DNA of 64,000 nt from Streptomyces spororaveus. GTDB lineage: Bacteria > Actinomycetota > Actinomycetes > Streptomycetales > Streptomycetaceae. Location of the stretch: NCBI RefSeq assembly GCF_016755875.1, contig NZ_BNED01000005.1, forward strand, positions 5,656,001-5,720,000, in the 5' to 3' direction. Of the stretch, positions 43,840 through 55,836 are shown one piece after another; position 1 is the stretch's first letter, and each line of letters begins with the position of its first letter. The notes beneath the pieces were generated by a model, which worked only from the letters and a program-made list of their open reading frames with translations, did no database searches and was not told the origin of the DNA. Position numbers and translations under genes: made by a program.

Positions 43840-43948
43840 CGAAGCCGTACCGCGGCGCGCAGCGGCCGGCGCCGGCCGCCGCCGCGCCGCGTACCGCCCC
43901 GGGACAGCCACACGGCTGAGCCCGTGCGCCGGGGCCCGCCAGGCAGCA

Positions 43949-43997
43949 CGAAGGCCCCGGCCACCACCCTGGGGAAGGGCGGAGGCCGGGGCCTTCG
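43949..43997. terminator. Bidirectional terminator between holA and rpsT
   Basis: Inverted repeat CGAAGGCCCCGGCC (43949-43962) and GGCCGGGGCCTTCG (43984-43997) between convergent genes. Confidence 0.8.
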
Positions 43998-44114
43998 GTT
44001 ACTTCTGGATTGCTCCGCACCCGCGTGGCGAACGCTTCGTGTGCGGAGCGGGGTGCCGGTCAGGAGCGGGAGAGAGGGCCCACTGGGTCCCTTCCGGCGA
44101 TCACATCAGGGAGC

Positions 44115-44381
44115 TCAGCCCTGCAGGGAGGCAACCTTGGTGGCCAGCGCCGACTTCTTGTTGGCGGCGGCGTTCTTGTGGATGACACCCTTCGAGACAG
44201 CCTTGTCGAGCGCACGCGCGGCAGCGCGAGAAGCCACGGTGGCCTTCTCGACGTCACCGGCGAGGACGGCCTCGCGGGCCTTGCGGATCGCGGTCTTGAG
44301 CGAGGACTTGACGGCCTTGTTGCGCAGGCGCGCCTTCTCGTTCGTCTTGTTCCGCTTGATCTGGGACTTGATGTTCGCCAC
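44115..44381 (-). CDS. rpsT: 30S ribosomal protein S20
   Basis: An 88-residue basic helical ribosomal protein binding 16S rRNA. The N-terminal [22 protein letters not shown] and the C-terminal [21 protein letters not shown] are typical. The start is GTG 44381 with AAAGG about 8 nt upstream. It is divergent from lepA across 255 bp that must carry both promoters, the usual arrangement in actinobacteria. Confidence 0.97.
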   Translation of the reverse strand: MANIKSQIKRNKTNEKARLRNKAVKSSLKTAIRKAREAVLAGDVEKATVASRAAARALDKAVSKGVIHKNAAANKKSALATKVASLQG

Positions 44382-44636
44382 GAAAGAGCCTTTTCAGGTT
44401 CAGAGTTTGATCTTCGGATTGTGTCCCGACAGCTGAGAGGGCATACGAGACACAGCTGCCCAGGCTACCAGGCACGCTAGGGGCGGCCCAAACCGAGCGC
44501 ACTGCCCCGTCCATGGGACCATGGGAGTCTGCGTATAGATCCGACATCGCGCCGCCGAGAGCGACGGGAGCCGGACTTTCGCTCCGACCGACGCTCCGCA
44601 AACGCTTCCGACTGCGACCGAGAATCAGGACACTGC

Positions 44637-46502
44637 GTGCCCGCGATCCCCAGCCACGTGCCCGAGCCGAGCCGTACCGACTCGGCGCTGATCCGCAACT
44701 TCTGCATCATCGCGCACATCGACCACGGCAAGTCGACCCTTGCCGACCGGATGCTCCAGATCACCGGTGTGGTCGACCAGCGGCAGATGCGCGCCCAGTA
44801 CCTCGACCGCATGGACATCGAGCGTGAGCGAGGCATCACGATCAAGTCCCAGGCGGTCCGGCTGCCCTGGGCGCCCACCACGGGCGAGGGTCAGGGCAAC
44901 ACCCACATCCTCAACATGATCGACACCCCCGGGCACGTCGACTTCACCTACGAGGTCTCGCGCTCCCTCGCCGCCTGCGAGGGCACCGTCCTCCTGGTGG
45001 ACGCCGCCCAGGGCATCGAGGCGCAGACCCTCGCCAACCTGTACCTGGCGATGGAGAACGACCTCGCGATCGTCCCCGTCCTGAACAAGATCGACCTGCC
45101 GGCCGCCCAGCCGGAGAAGTTCGCCGAGGAACTCGCGAACCTGATCGGCTGCCAGCCCGAGGACGTGCTGCGCGTCTCGGCGAAGACCGGTCTCGGCGTC
45201 GAGGCGCTGCTCGACAAGGTCGTCGCCACGGTCCCGGCCCCGGTCGGCGTCAAGGACGCCCCGGCCCGCGCCATGATCTTCGACTCCGTCTACGACTCGT
45301 ACCGCGGCGTCGTCACGTACGTCCGTGTGGTCGACGGCCAGCTGAACAAGCGCGAGCGCATCCGGATGATGTCCACCGGCGCCACCCACGAGCTGCTGGA
45401 GATCGGTGTCTCCTCCCCGGAGATGACCCCCTCCGACGGCATCGGCGTCGGCGAGGTGGGCTACATCATCACCGGCGTGAAGGACGTCCGTCAGTCCAAG
45501 GTCGGTGACACCATCACCAGCCTGCACAACGGTGCGACCGAGGCCCTCGGCGGCTACAAGGACCCGCGGCCGATGGTCTTCTCCGGCCTCTACCCGCTCG
45601 ACGGCTCGGACTACCCGGACCTGCGCGAGGCCCTGGACAAGCTCCAGCTCAACGACGCCGCGCTCGTCTACGAGCCGGAGACCTCGGCGGCGCTCGGCTT
45701 CGGCTTCCGCGTCGGCTTCCTCGGCCTGCTCCACCTGGACGTGGTCCGCGAGCGCCTGGAGCGCGAGTTCGGCCTCGACCTCATCGCCACCGCGCCCAAC
45801 GTGGTCTACCGGGTGGTCATGGAGGACGGCAAGGAAGTCACCGTCACCAACCCGAGCGAGTTCCCCGAGGGCAAGATCTCGGACGTGTTCGAGCCGGTCG
45901 TCCGGGCCACCGTCCTCGCGCCCACCGAGTTCATCGGCGCGATCATGGAGCTGTGCCAGCAGCGCCGCGGCACCCTCCTCGGCATGGACTACCTCTCCGA
46001 GGACCGGGTCGAGATCCGCTACACCCTCCCGCTCGCGGAGATCGTCTTCGACTTCTTCGACCAGCTGAAGTCCAAGACGCGCGGTTACGCCTCCCTGGAC
46101 TACGAGCCCACGGGCGAGCAGTCCGGCAGCCTCGTCAAGGTCGACATCCTGCTGCACGGCGACAAGGTCGACGCCTTCTCCGCCGTCACGCACAAGGACG
46201 CCGCCTACGCCTACGGCGTGCGCCTCGTCGCCAAGCTGCGCGAGCTCATCCCGCGGCAGGCCTTCGAGGTGCCGATCCAGGCCGCCATCGGCTCCCGCGT
46301 CATCGCCCGCGAGACCATCCGCGCCATCCGCAAGGACGTCCTCGCCAAGTGCTACGGCGGTGACATCTCCCGTAAGCGGAAGCTGCTGGAGAAGCAGAAG
46401 GAAGGCAAGAAGCGGATGAAGATGGTCGGCTCCGTGGAGGTCCCGCAGGAGGCCTTCATCGCCGTCCTCTCCAGTGACGAGTCCGGCGGCAAGAAGAAGT
46501 AG
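44637..46502 (+). CDS. lepA: Elongation factor 4 (LepA)
   Basis: A 621-residue translational GTPase that binds ribosomes and aids initiation and 30S maturation. The G domain has [13 protein letters not shown], the switch [10 protein letters not shown] and NKIDLP. Domains II, III and V and the LepA-specific C-terminal domain ([17 protein letters not shown]) follow. GTG 44637 has AGGA 6 nt upstream. The length is normal. A hairpin terminator follows at 46528. Confidence 0.97.
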   Translation: MPAIPSHVPEPSRTDSALIRNFCIIAHIDHGKSTLADRMLQITGVVDQRQMRAQYLDRMDIERERGITIKSQAVRLPWAPTTGEGQGNTHILNMIDTPGHVDFTYEVSRSLAACEGTVLLVDAAQGIEAQTLANLYLAMENDLAIVPVLNKIDLPAAQPEKFAEELANLIGCQPEDVLRVSAKTGLGVEALLDKVVATVPAPVGVKDAPARAMIFDSVYDSYRGVVTYVRVVDGQLNKRERIRMMSTGATHELLEIGVSSPEMTPSDGIGVGEVGYIITGVKDVRQSKVGDTITSLHNGATEALGGYKDPRPMVFSGLYPLDGSDYPDLREALDKLQLNDAALVYEPETSAALGFGFRVGFLGLLHLDVVRERLEREFGLDLIATAPNVVYRVVMEDGKEVTVTNPSEFPEGKISDVFEPVVRATVLAPTEFIGAIMELCQQRRGTLLGMDYLSEDRVEIRYTLPLAEIVFDFFDQLKSKTRGYASLDYEPTGEQSGSLVKVDILLHGDKVDAFSAVTHKDAAYAYGVRLVAKLRELIPRQAFEVPIQAAIGSRVIARETIRAIRKDVLAKCYGGDISRKRKLLEKQKEGKKRMKMVGSVEVPQEAFIAVLSSDESGGKKK

Positions 46503-46527
46503 CAGCCCCGCCGTCACCCGACGCGAG

Positions 46528-46557
46528 CAGGCCCCCGCACTCAGGTGCGGGGGCCTG
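46528..46557 (+). terminator. Terminator after lepA
   Basis: Perfect 13-bp stem CAGGCCCCCGCAC and its complement with loop TCAG, then TTTCGTT. Confidence 0.88.
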
Positions 46558-46738
46558 TTTCGTTATGAAGCGGCCGCTCGCGGGCCCTTACGCGCACGCC
46601 GGTCGCGCTCTAGTCTGATCACTGCTCGACGGTTACTCGCCAGTTTAAAAAGTCAAAGGCTGCCAAACCCGCCAGTCCCCAGCGCCCCCCAGCGCCCCAC
46701 GCCCACGCACTACCGCGTGGATCGGTCCGGAGGATGTC

Positions 46739-48631
<1,893 letters not shown>

Positions 48632-48724
48632 CGCCTGCGGCGGGCCAGGCGGGGCCGGGCGGTGGCCCGCCCCGCCGACCCCGCCGTTCCCGGGCGGCCC
48701 CGTGTCTCGGCTGCGACCGGCTCC

Positions 48725-48770
48725 CGGGGCTCCGCCCCGGACCCCGCGCCTCAAACGCCGGCGGGGCCGG
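48725..48770. repeat. Dispersed Streptomyces intergenic repeat, second copy
   Basis: A GC-rich element (ggggctccgccccggacccc then gcgcctcaaacgccggcggggcc) in the 186-bp gap before hemW. It is the near-identical inverse of 23721-23765. Copies are common near 3' ends in Streptomyces. Confidence 0.65.
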
Positions 48771-48817
48771 ATGCGAGGTCGGCGGGAGCGCCCGGCCCGG
48801 TGCGGGATGATGGGGGT

Positions 48818-50050
48818 ATGCCTTCCGCACTCCCCGACGGTGAACCCATGCCCGAAGACGGCTCGCTGCCGTCGCATGCCCTGGCGGGCGCGGAGGAGCG
48901 GCCGCTCGGGTTCTACCTGCACGTCCCGTACTGCGCCACGCGCTGCGGGTACTGCGACTTCAACACCTACACGGCCACCGAGCTGCGGGGCACCGGCGGT
49001 GTGCTCGCCTCCCGGGAGAACTACGCCGACACCCTGATCGACGAGGTCAGGCTGGCGCGGAAGGTGCTCGGGGACGACCCGCGGCAGGTCCGGACCGTCT
49101 TCGTCGGCGGCGGCACGCCCACGCTGCTGCCCGCCGCCGACCTCGTACGCATGCTCGCGGCGATCCGGGACGAGTTCGGCCTGGCCGAGGACGCCGAGAT
49201 CACCACGGAGGCCAATCCGGAGTCCGTGGACCCGGCATACCTGGCCGAGCTGCGCGCCGGAGGCTTCAACCGGGTCTCCTTCGGCATGCAGAGCGCCAAG
49301 CAGCACGTCCTGAAGGTGCTCGACCGCACCCACACGCCGGGGCGCCCCGAGGCGTGCGTCGCGGAGGCGCGGGCGGCGGGCTTCGAGCACGTCAACCTCG
49401 ACCTGATCTACGGCACCCCGGGGGAGTCCGACGAGGACTGGCGCGCGACGCTCTCGGCGGCGCTGGGGGCCGGGCCGGACCACATCAGCGCCTACGCGCT
49501 GATCGTCGAGGAGGGCACGCAGCTGGCGCGCCGGATCCGCCGAGGCGAGGTCCCCATGACCGACGACGACGTCCACGCCGACCGCTACCTGATCGCCGAC
49601 GAGGTCATGGCCCAGGCCGGCTACTCCTGGTACGAGGTGTCGAACTGGGCCACCTCGGAGGCCGGACGCTGCCTGCACAACGAGCTGTACTGGCGCGGCG
49701 CCGACTGGTGGGGCGCCGGGCCCGGCGCGCACTCGCACGTGGGCGGGGTGCGGTGGTGGAACGTGAAGCACCCGGGCGCGTACGCCGCCGCGCTCGCGGA
49801 GGGCCGATCCCCCGGCGCCGGACGCGAGCTCCTCTCGGAGGAGGACCGCCGGGTCGAGCGGATCCTGCTGGAGCTGCGCCTCGTGGACGGCGTCCCGCTG
49901 TCCCTGCTCGCCCCGGCCGGCCTCACGGCGTCCCGCAAGGCCCTCGCGGACGGCCTCCTGGCCCCCGGCCCGTACGAGGCGGGCCGGGCCGTCCTGACCC
50001 TGCGCGGGCGGCTGCTGGCCGACGCGGTGGTCCGGGACCTGGTGGACTGA
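48818..50050 (+). CDS. hemW: Radical SAM heme chaperone HemW
   Basis: A 410-residue radical SAM protein of the HemN/HemW family, which inserts heme into target proteins rather than oxidising coproporphyrinogen. The cluster cysteines are C39, C43 and C46 in PYCATRCGYCDF. The family core (FVGGGTPTLLP, TTEANPES, FNRVSFGMQS) and a C-terminal HemW domain (RVERILLELRLVDGV) are present. ATG 48818 is used; an open frame extends to 48662 through the repeat and is not coding. Confidence 0.93.
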   Translation: MPSALPDGEPMPEDGSLPSHALAGAEERPLGFYLHVPYCATRCGYCDFNTYTATELRGTGGVLASRENYADTLIDEVRLARKVLGDDPRQVRTVFVGGGTPTLLPAADLVRMLAAIRDEFGLAEDAEITTEANPESVDPAYLAELRAGGFNRVSFGMQSAKQHVLKVLDRTHTPGRPEACVAEARAAGFEHVNLDLIYGTPGESDEDWRATLSAALGAGPDHISAYALIVEEGTQLARRIRRGEVPMTDDDVHADRYLIADEVMAQAGYSWYEVSNWATSEAGRCLHNELYWRGADWWGAGPGAHSHVGGVRWWNVKHPGAYAAALAEGRSPGAGRELLSEEDRRVERILLELRLVDGVPLSLLAPAGLTASRKALADGLLAPGPYEAGRAVLTLRGRLLADAVVRDLVD

Positions 50051-50151
50051 TCACTCCACGGAGTGAATTGCTGCGGATCAGGGCAGGTGCCGCCTAGCCT
50101 GTTCATAGTCTTCTGCCGCAATGCCCGGCGGCAGAAGTGGAGGGCACGGAG

Positions 50152-50706
50152 ATGACCGCTGTGGACGATCGCCGGATGACCGAGTACTTCGAGAGCTTCG
50201 AGGCTCCCGAGGGGGTCAAGGTCGAGCTCCTCAGGGGGGAAATCGTGATGATGGCGGGGCCGGACGTCGTCCACAACCTGATCGTCCTGTTCGTCCAGCG
50301 GCAGGTCCCGGTGGGACGCTGGTATCCGCTCCAGACCCAGGACGTGGACATTCCTGCAGAGTCGTCCGAGCCGCAGCCGGACCTCGTGGTCCTGCCGGCC
50401 GAGGCAGCGCCGGAGTCGGGCCGCCTGGTGCCCGCCTCGGCCCTGGCGATGGTGGTGGAGGTCGTCTCCAAGACCAGCAAGCTGCGCGACTACGTGACGA
50501 AGCGCTCGATCTACGCGGCCGGCGGCATCCCAACGTACTTGATCATTGACCCGTTCCAGGCCAAGTGCGTCGTGCTCACCGAACCCTTTGGCGCGGGAGA
50601 AGAGGCCGACTACCGAACCGAGCGGACCAGCAAGTTCGGTGAACCGGTCCCGCTCGATGTCCTCGGCCTCACCCTCGATACCGCGGAGTTCGGCACCCTG
50701 CCGTAG
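50152..50706 (+). CDS. Uma2 family endonuclease-like protein
   Basis: A 184-residue protein of the Uma2 (DUF820) family with a restriction-endonuclease-like fold. The characteristic parts are VKVELLRGEIVMM, a DVVHNLIV helix, the PDLVVLP acidic segment, VVEVVSKTSKLRDYVTK and YAAGGIPTYLIID. These supply the Glu/Asp/Lys residues of the PD-(D/E)xK site. ATG 50152 has AGGG 9 nt upstream; GTG 50137 is a longer alternative. The family is greatly expanded in Streptomyces, and its biological role is unclear. No immunity or partner gene is adjacent. A possible -10 TAGCCT lies at 50095-50100. Confidence 0.9.
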   Translation: MTAVDDRRMTEYFESFEAPEGVKVELLRGEIVMMAGPDVVHNLIVLFVQRQVPVGRWYPLQTQDVDIPAESSEPQPDLVVLPAEAAPESGRLVPASALAMVVEVVSKTSKLRDYVTKRSIYAAGGIPTYLIIDPFQAKCVVLTEPFGAGEEADYRTERTSKFGEPVPLDVLGLTLDTAEFGTLP

Positions 50707-50707
50707 T

Positions 50708-51511
50708 TCAGGCCGGCGCCGTGACGAAGTCGATCAGCTCCTCCACGCGGCCCAGCAGGACCGGCTCCAGGTCCTTGTAGGACGTCACCCGGGACAGGAT
50801 GTGCTGCCAGGCGGCGCCGGTGTTCTCCGGCCAGCCCAGCGCCCGGCAGACGCCCGTCTTCCAGTCCTGGCCCGGCGGGATCACCGGCCACGCCGGGATG
50901 CCCAGTGCGGACGGCTTCACCGCCTGCCAGACGTCCACGTACGGGTGGCCCACGATCAGCACGTCCGGCGAGGTCACCGACGCCGCGATACGGGACTCCT
51001 TCGAGCCCGGCACGAGGTGGTCGACCAGGATGCCGAGGCGGGCGTCCGCGGCCGGGCCGAAGCCGGCGACGACGGCCGGGAGGTCGTCGATGCCCTCCAG
51101 GTACTCCACCACCACGCCCTCGATCCGCAGGTCGTCGCCCCAGACCCGTTCGACCAGCTCCGCGTCGTGCCGGCCCTCGACGTAGATCCGGCCGGCCCGC
51201 GCCACCCGCGCCCGCGCCCCGGGGACGGCGAGCGACCCCGACGCCGTACGGGCCGGCGCCGCCGGGCCCCGGGGCGGACGGACCAGGGTGACCACCGCGC
51301 CGTCCAGCAGGAACCCGCGCGGCTCCATCGGGAACACCCGGCGCTTGCCGAAGCGGTCCTCCAGGGTCACCGTGCCCGCCTCGCAGGCCACCACCGCGCC
51401 GCAGAAGTCCGTACCCGCCACCTCGACCACCAGGTCGGGGTCCGCCGCCACCTCCGGCACGGCCTTGGGGCGCTTCCACTGCGGGGTCAGGTCGGGGGAG
51501 TACTCGCGCAT
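50708..51511 (-). CDS. DUF3097 family protein
   Basis: A 267-residue actinobacterial protein of unknown function. The N-terminal third is beta-rich ([42 protein letters not shown]). The C-terminal part is Toprim-like with [33 protein letters not shown] and [14 protein letters not shown], suggesting a metal-dependent phosphotransfer or nucleic-acid fold. ATG 51511 is chosen; the longer frame to 51814 overlaps the MBL gene antisense-free in another frame and lacks support. Confidence 0.85.
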   Translation of the reverse strand: MREYSPDLTPQWKRPKAVPEVAADPDLVVEVAGTDFCGAVVACEAGTVTLEDRFGKRRVFPMEPRGFLLDGAVVTLVRPPRGPAAPARTASGSLAVPGARARVARAGRIYVEGRHDAELVERVWGDDLRIEGVVVEYLEGIDDLPAVVAGFGPAADARLGILVDHLVPGSKESRIAASVTSPDVLIVGHPYVDVWQAVKPSALGIPAWPVIPPGQDWKTGVCRALGWPENTGAAWQHILSRVTSYKDLEPVLLGRVEELIDFVTAPA

Positions 51512-51539
51512 CCGGCCGACAGTAGGAGAGCCGCGCGCG

Positions 51540-52265
51540 TCACGCCTCCGACACGCCGAAACGGGCCGCCAGTGTGGCGCGTTGCGCACGGACGAAGTCC
51601 GCGCCGACCACCGCTCCGTGACCCGGCACGTACAGTGCGTCGTCCCCGCCCAGCGACAGCAGCCGGTCCAGGGCCGCGGGCCACCGCGCGGGCGTGGCGT
51701 CCGGGCCCGCCATGGGCTCACCCGACTCCTCGACCAGGTCCCCGCAGAAGACCACCTCGCGTTCGCCCGGGACGAAGACGGCCAGGTCGTGCCCGCTGTG
51801 CCCGGGCCCCACATTGGCCAGCAGCACCTGTACGCCGCCCAGTTCCAGCGTCCACTCGCCCGACACCTCGTGCCGGGGCAGCACCAGCTGGTTCACCGCC
51901 TCCGCCGCCTCGGCCTCCGCGAGCCCGTGCTTCACGGCGTCCTCGCGCAGCTCCTCGCGTTCCGCCGACAGCAGTGCGGCGAGCCCGACCGCCCCGAACA
52001 CCTCGGCCCCGGCGAAGGCCGCCCCGCCGAGCACGTGATCGAAATGACCGTGCGTGAATGCGATATGGGTCACGCGCCGACCCGTCAGCCGCTCCGCCTC
52101 GGCCCGGACCTCGGCGCCCTCGCGCAGACACGAACCGGGGTCGATCAGAAGGACCGAATCCTCGCCCACCACCAGCCCCACGGTGCAGTCCCACACCGGC
52201 AGGCGCCGCCGGCCGGCCCGTCCCGTCAGCCGTTCCCAGCCCGACCCTTCCCAACGCACGTCCAT
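51540..52265 (-). CDS. MBL fold metallo-hydrolase
   Basis: A 241-residue metallo-beta-lactamase-fold hydrolase with the zinc motif [11 protein letters not shown], the glycine-rich [13 protein letters not shown] and a C-terminal VPGHGAVVG, all expected for a two-metal site. The fold suggests a glyoxalase II-like or lactonase-like enzyme; the substrate is not identifiable. It starts at ATG 52265, divergent from hrcA; the shared intergenic region contains the CIRCE operator on the hrcA side. It ends 28 bp before DUF3097 begins and is probably cotranscribed with it. Confidence 0.9.
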   Translation of the reverse strand: MDVRWEGSGWERLTGRAGRRRLPVWDCTVGLVVGEDSVLLIDPGSCLREGAEVRAEAERLTGRRVTHIAFTHGHFDHVLGGAAFAGAEVFGAVGLAALLSAEREELREDAVKHGLAEAEAAEAVNQLVLPRHEVSGEWTLELGGVQVLLANVGPGHSGHDLAVFVPGEREVVFCGDLVEESGEPMAGPDATPARWPAALDRLLSLGGDDALYVPGHGAVVGADFVRAQRATLAARFGVSEA

Positions 52266-52293
52266 ACGGCGACGCTACCCTGGCGGGCCTCCC

Positions 52294-52324
52294 TTGCCAG
52301 GGGCTTACCGCCCGGCCGTACACT
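52294..52324 (+). promoter_or_regulatory. hrcA promoter
   Basis: TTGCCA (52294-52299) and TACACT (52319-52324), 19-bp spacing, immediately upstream of the CIRCE element. Confidence 0.6.
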
Positions 52325-52337
52325 GAGCGGGGGCTCT

Positions 52338-52364
52338 CTGGCACTCGAACGATCAGAGTGCCAG
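52338..52364 (+). promoter_or_regulatory. CIRCE operator
   Basis: Perfect 9-9-9 inverted repeat CTGGCACTC, 9-bp spacer, GAGTGCCAG. It matches the CIRCE consensus (TTAGCACTC-N9-GAGTGCTAA) at the core GCACTC/GAGTGC and lies just downstream of the promoter, where HrcA binding would block transcription. The hrcA-dnaJ operon is therefore predicted to be autoregulated and heat-induced. Confidence 0.92.
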
Positions 52365-52430
52365 ACCACGTGCCAGAACACGGCAGACACGGCAGAACAC
52401 GGCAACGGACCACAGCTGGAGGTGTGCGCG

Positions 52431-53447
52431 ATGCTCAGCGAACGCAGACTCGAAGTGCTGCGCGCCATCGTCCAGGACTACGTCGGGACGGAGGAGCCGG
52501 TCGGCTCCAAGGCGCTCACGGAGCGGCACCGGCTCGGCGTCTCGCCCGCCACCGTGCGCAACGACATGGCCGTGCTGGAGGAGGAGGGCTACATCGCCCA
52601 GCCCCACACCAGTGCCGGCCGGATCCCCACCGACAAGGGCTACCGCCTCTTCGTCGACAAGCTGGCGGGGGTCAAACCGCTGTCGTCGCCCGAGCGCCGG
52701 GCCATCCAGAACTTCCTCGACGGCGCCGTGGACCTCGACGACGTCGTCGGCCGTACGGTGCGGCTGCTCGCGCAGCTCACCCGGCAGGTCGCCGTCGTCC
52801 AGTACCCGAGCCTGACCCGCTCGACCGTCCGGCACGTGGAGCTGCTCTCGCTCGCTCCCGCGCGCCTGATGCTCGTACTGATCACGGACACCGGACGGGT
52901 CGAGCAGCGGCTCATCGACTGCCCGAGCCCCTTCGGCGAGACGTCCCTCGCCGATCTGCGGGCCCGGCTCAACAGCCGGGTCGTCGGGCGGCGCTTCACC
53001 GATGTGCCGCCGCTCGTCCAGGACCTCCCCGAATCCTTCGAGGCCGAGGACCGCGGCACGGTCTCCACGGTGCTCGCGACACTCCTCGAAACCCTGGTCG
53101 AGGAAGCCGAAGAGCGGCTGATGATCGGCGGCACCGCCAATCTCACCCGCTTCGGACACGATTTTCCCCTGACGATCAGGCCGGTGCTCGAAGCGCTGGA
53201 GGAGCAGGTCGTGCTCCTCAAGCTGCTGGGCGAGGCCAACGAGTCGGGAATGGCCGTACGGATCGGGCATGAGAACGCCTACGAGGGACTGAACTCCACG
53301 TCGGTCGTCTCGGTCGGTTACGGTTTGGGCGGCGAAGCAGTCGCCAAACTCGGCGTGGTCGGACCGACCCGCATGGACTACCCCGGAACGATGGGAGCGG
53401 TACGCGCAGTGGCACGTTACGTCGGACAGATCCTGGCGGAGTCGTAA
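52431..53447 (+). CDS. hrcA: Heat-inducible transcription repressor HrcA
   Basis: A 338-residue CIRCE-binding repressor. The N-terminal winged helix (about 1-75) shows [25 protein letters not shown] and [17 protein letters not shown]. The central dimerisation and inserted domains lead to a C-terminal [13 protein letters not shown] region. ATG 52431 has GGAGG 8 nt upstream; an in-frame GTG at 52422 touches that site and is unlikely. The CIRCE operator at 52338-52364 predicts autorepression. dnaJ follows with no gap. Confidence 0.97.
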   Translation: MLSERRLEVLRAIVQDYVGTEEPVGSKALTERHRLGVSPATVRNDMAVLEEEGYIAQPHTSAGRIPTDKGYRLFVDKLAGVKPLSSPERRAIQNFLDGAVDLDDVVGRTVRLLAQLTRQVAVVQYPSLTRSTVRHVELLSLAPARLMLVLITDTGRVEQRLIDCPSPFGETSLADLRARLNSRVVGRRFTDVPPLVQDLPESFEAEDRGTVSTVLATLLETLVEEAEERLMIGGTANLTRFGHDFPLTIRPVLEALEEQVVLLKLLGEANESGMAVRIGHENAYEGLNSTSVVSVGYGLGGEAVAKLGVVGPTRMDYPGTMGAVRAVARYVGQILAES

Positions 53448-54587
53448 GTGGCCACGGACTACTACGCCGTTCTCGGCGTGCGCCGCGACGCATCGCAGGA
53501 CGAGATCAAGAAGGCCTTCCGGCGCCTCGCGCGTGAACTCCACCCGGATGTGAATCCGGACCCGAAGACGCAGGAGCGCTTCAAGGAGATCAACGCGGCC
53601 TACGAGGTGCTCTCGGACCCGCAGAAGAAGCAGGTCTACGACCTCGGCGGCGACCCGCTGTCCTCCTCGGGCGGCGGTGGCGGAGCGGGCGGCTTCGGAG
53701 CGGGCGGCTTCGGCAACTTCTCCGACATCATGGACGCCTTCTTCGGCCAGGCCTCGCAGCGCGGCCCGCGCTCGCGGACCCGGCGCGGCCAGGACGCGAT
53801 GATCCGTCTCGACCTGGAGCTGGACGAGGCGGCCTTCGGGACCACCAAGGACATCCAGGTCGACACGGCCGTCGTCTGCAACACCTGCTCCGGTGAGGGC
53901 GCCGCTCCCGGCACCTCGGCGCAGACGTGTGACATGTGCCGCGGCCGCGGTGAGGTCTCGCAGGTCACCCGGTCCTTCCTGGGCCAGGTCATGACCTCGC
54001 GCCCCTGCCCGCAGTGCCAGGGCTTCGGCACCGTGGTCCCGACCCCGTGCCACGAGTGCGCGGGCGACGGCCGGGTCCGCTCCCGCCGCAGCCTCACGGT
54101 CAAGATCCCGGCGGGTGTCGAGAACGGCACCCGGATCCAGCTCGCGGGCGAGGGCGAGGTCGGCCCCGGCGGCGGCCCCGCCGGCGACCTGTACGTGGAG
54201 ATCCACGAGCTGGCGCACCCGACCTTCCAGCGGCGCGGGGACGACTTGCACTGCACGGTCACCATCCCGATGACGGCGGCCGCGCTGGGCACCAAGTGCC
54301 CGCTGGAGACGCTGGACGGGCTGGAGGAGATCGACATCCGGCCCGGCACCGGGTCCGGCCAGGCGATCCCGCTGCACGGCCGGGGCGTCACCCACCTGCG
54401 CGGTGGCGGACGCGGCGACCTGATCGTGCACGTCGAGGTCACCACCCCGGGCAAGCTGGACGCCCAGCAGGAGGACCTGCTCCGCCAGCTGGCGAAGCTG
54501 CGCGGCGAGGAGCGGCCGATGGGCCAGTTCGCGCCGGGTCAGCAGGGTCTGTTCAGCCGGCTGAAGGACGCGTTCAACGGCCGCTGA
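53448..54587 (+). CDS. dnaJ: Chaperone protein DnaJ (type I)
   Basis: A 379-residue co-chaperone stimulating DnaK ATPase. The J domain has HPD at 32-34, then a Gly/Phe-rich linker. Four zinc repeats follow (CNTCSGEG, CDMCRGRG, CPQCQGFG, CHECAGDG), with two substrate-binding beta domains and a C-terminal dimerisation tail. The GTG start at 53448 directly abuts the hrcA stop, so it is cotranscribed and under CIRCE control. It is the hrcA-linked DnaJ2 paralogue; DnaJ1 would be with dnaK elsewhere. Confidence 0.97.
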   Translation: MATDYYAVLGVRRDASQDEIKKAFRRLARELHPDVNPDPKTQERFKEINAAYEVLSDPQKKQVYDLGGDPLSSSGGGGGAGGFGAGGFGNFSDIMDAFFGQASQRGPRSRTRRGQDAMIRLDLELDEAAFGTTKDIQVDTAVVCNTCSGEGAAPGTSAQTCDMCRGRGEVSQVTRSFLGQVMTSRPCPQCQGFGTVVPTPCHECAGDGRVRSRRSLTVKIPAGVENGTRIQLAGEGEVGPGGGPAGDLYVEIHELAHPTFQRRGDDLHCTVTIPMTAAALGTKCPLETLDGLEEIDIRPGTGSGQAIPLHGRGVTHLRGGGRGDLIVHVEVTTPGKLDAQQEDLLRQLAKLRGEERPMGQFAPGQQGLFSRLKDAFNGR

Positions 54588-54607
54588 CCGACCCGTACGC
54601 ACTGTCA

Positions 54608-54643
54608 CGAGCCCGGCCCGGGGATTCCCCGGGCCGGGCTCGT
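54608..54643 (+). terminator. Terminator after dnaJ
   Basis: Long GC-rich inverted repeat CGAGCCCGGCCCGGGG and its complement around ATT, 20 bp after the dnaJ stop. Confidence 0.85.
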
Positions 54644-54744
54644 CGCATGGTCCGGCGGCGGCCCGCAGGCCGGTCGGGAAGCGGACTATGCCAGGCGAAT
54701 GCGATGATTCGGCCCCCCGCGCGGGACGTGGCACGATGCAGTCC

Positions 54745-55836
54745 ATGTCCTCCGCGCCGAACGGTCTCTCCCCGTACCCGATCGTGCAGGCTCCCATGGC
54801 GGGCGGCGCCTCCTGTCCCGCCCTCGCCGCCGCCGTGTGCGAGGCGGGCGGGCTGGGCTTCCTGGCCGGCGGCTACAAGACCGCCGACGGGATGTACCAG
54901 GAGATCAAGCAGGTGCGCGCGCTGACCCGGCGCCGTTTCGGCGTCAACCTCTTCATGCCGCAGACCGGTTACGTCGATCCGGCCGCCGTGGAGGCCTACC
55001 GGGGGCAGCTGGCCGGCGAGGCGAGCTGGTACGCGATCTCGCTGGCCGAGGAGGACATCATCGGCACCAGCGACGACGGCTACGACGCCAAACTCGCCAT
55101 CCTCCTCGAAGACCCGGTCCCGGTGGTCTCGTTCACCTTCGGCTGTCCCGCCTTCGCGGCCCTCGCCGCTCTGCGCAAGGCCGGTACGTACACCGTCGTC
55201 ACGGTGACCTCCGCCGAGGAGGCCCGCAGCGCCCAGCACGCGGGCGCCGACGCGGTCTGCGTGCAGGGCACCGAGGCCGGCGGTCACCAGGGCACCCACC
55301 GGGACGACCCGCAGATCGACGGCACGGCGGCCGTGGGCCTGCTCGCGCTGGTCGCGCAGGTACGGGAGGCCGTGGCGCTCCCGATCATCGCGGCGGGCGG
55401 CGTCATGCGGGGCGCGCAGATCGCGGCCCTGCTGGCGGCCGGCGCGGAGTCGGCGCAGCTCGGGACGGCCTTCCTGGCCTGCCCGGAGTCCGGCGCGGAC
55501 CCGGTGCACAAGAAGGCGCTGACGGACCCGCTGTTCGTCCGCACCGAGCTGACCCGGGCCTTCTCCGGGCGGCCGGCGCGCGGGCTGGTGAACCGCTTCA
55601 TGCGCGAGCACGGGCCGTACGCCCCGGCCGCGTACCCGCAGGTCCACCACCTGACCTCGGGGCTGCGCAAAGCCGCCGCCGCGGCCGGGGACCCGCAGGG
55701 CATGGCCCTGTGGGCGGGCCAGGGGCACCGGCTGGCGCGGCCGCTGCCGGCGGGGGAACTGGTGGAGGTGCTGGCGGCCGAACTGGCCGAGGCACAGAGC
55801 ACGTTGAAGGCAATGCAGATGAGGAGTGCGTCATGA
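54745..55836 (+). CDS. Nitronate monooxygenase family (2-nitropropane dioxygenase-like) protein
   Basis: A 363-residue FMN-dependent TIM-barrel oxidoreductase. The core shows PIVQAPMAGG at the N-terminus, GVNLFMPQ, VQGTEAGGHQG with the conserved His, IIAAGGVMRG and LGTAFLACPES. It may detoxify nitronates or act on another FMN substrate. ATG 54745 (MSSAPNGL) is chosen; ATG 54736 and an open frame to 54688 also exist, and no clear ribosome binding site distinguishes them. Its TGA overlaps the ATG of rsmE as ATGA. Confidence 0.9.
   Translation: MSSAPNGLSPYPIVQAPMAGGASCPALAAAVCEAGGLGFLAGGYKTADGMYQEIKQVRALTRRRFGVNLFMPQTGYVDPAAVEAYRGQLAGEASWYAISLAEEDIIGTSDDGYDAKLAILLEDPVPVVSFTFGCPAFAALAALRKAGTYTVVTVTSAEEARSAQHAGADAVCVQGTEAGGHQGTHRDDPQIDGTAAVGLLALVAQVREAVALPIIAAGGVMRGAQIAALLAAGAESAQLGTAFLACPESGADPVHKKALTDPLFVRTELTRAFSGRPARGLVNRFMREHGPYAPAAYPQVHHLTSGLRKAAAAAGDPQGMALWAGQGHRLARPLPAGELVEVLAAELAEAQSTLKAMQMRSAS

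Noticed and set aside
41575-43919. Long C-terminal extension of ComEC
   Set aside because: The extension has Arg/Gly/His-rich shadow composition and overlaps two genes with strong family evidence; treated as a missing stop rather than a real domain.
50152-50706. Uma2 protein as half of a toxin-antitoxin or defence pair
   Set aside because: No small partner gene on either side; neighbours are hemW and a DUF3097 gene.
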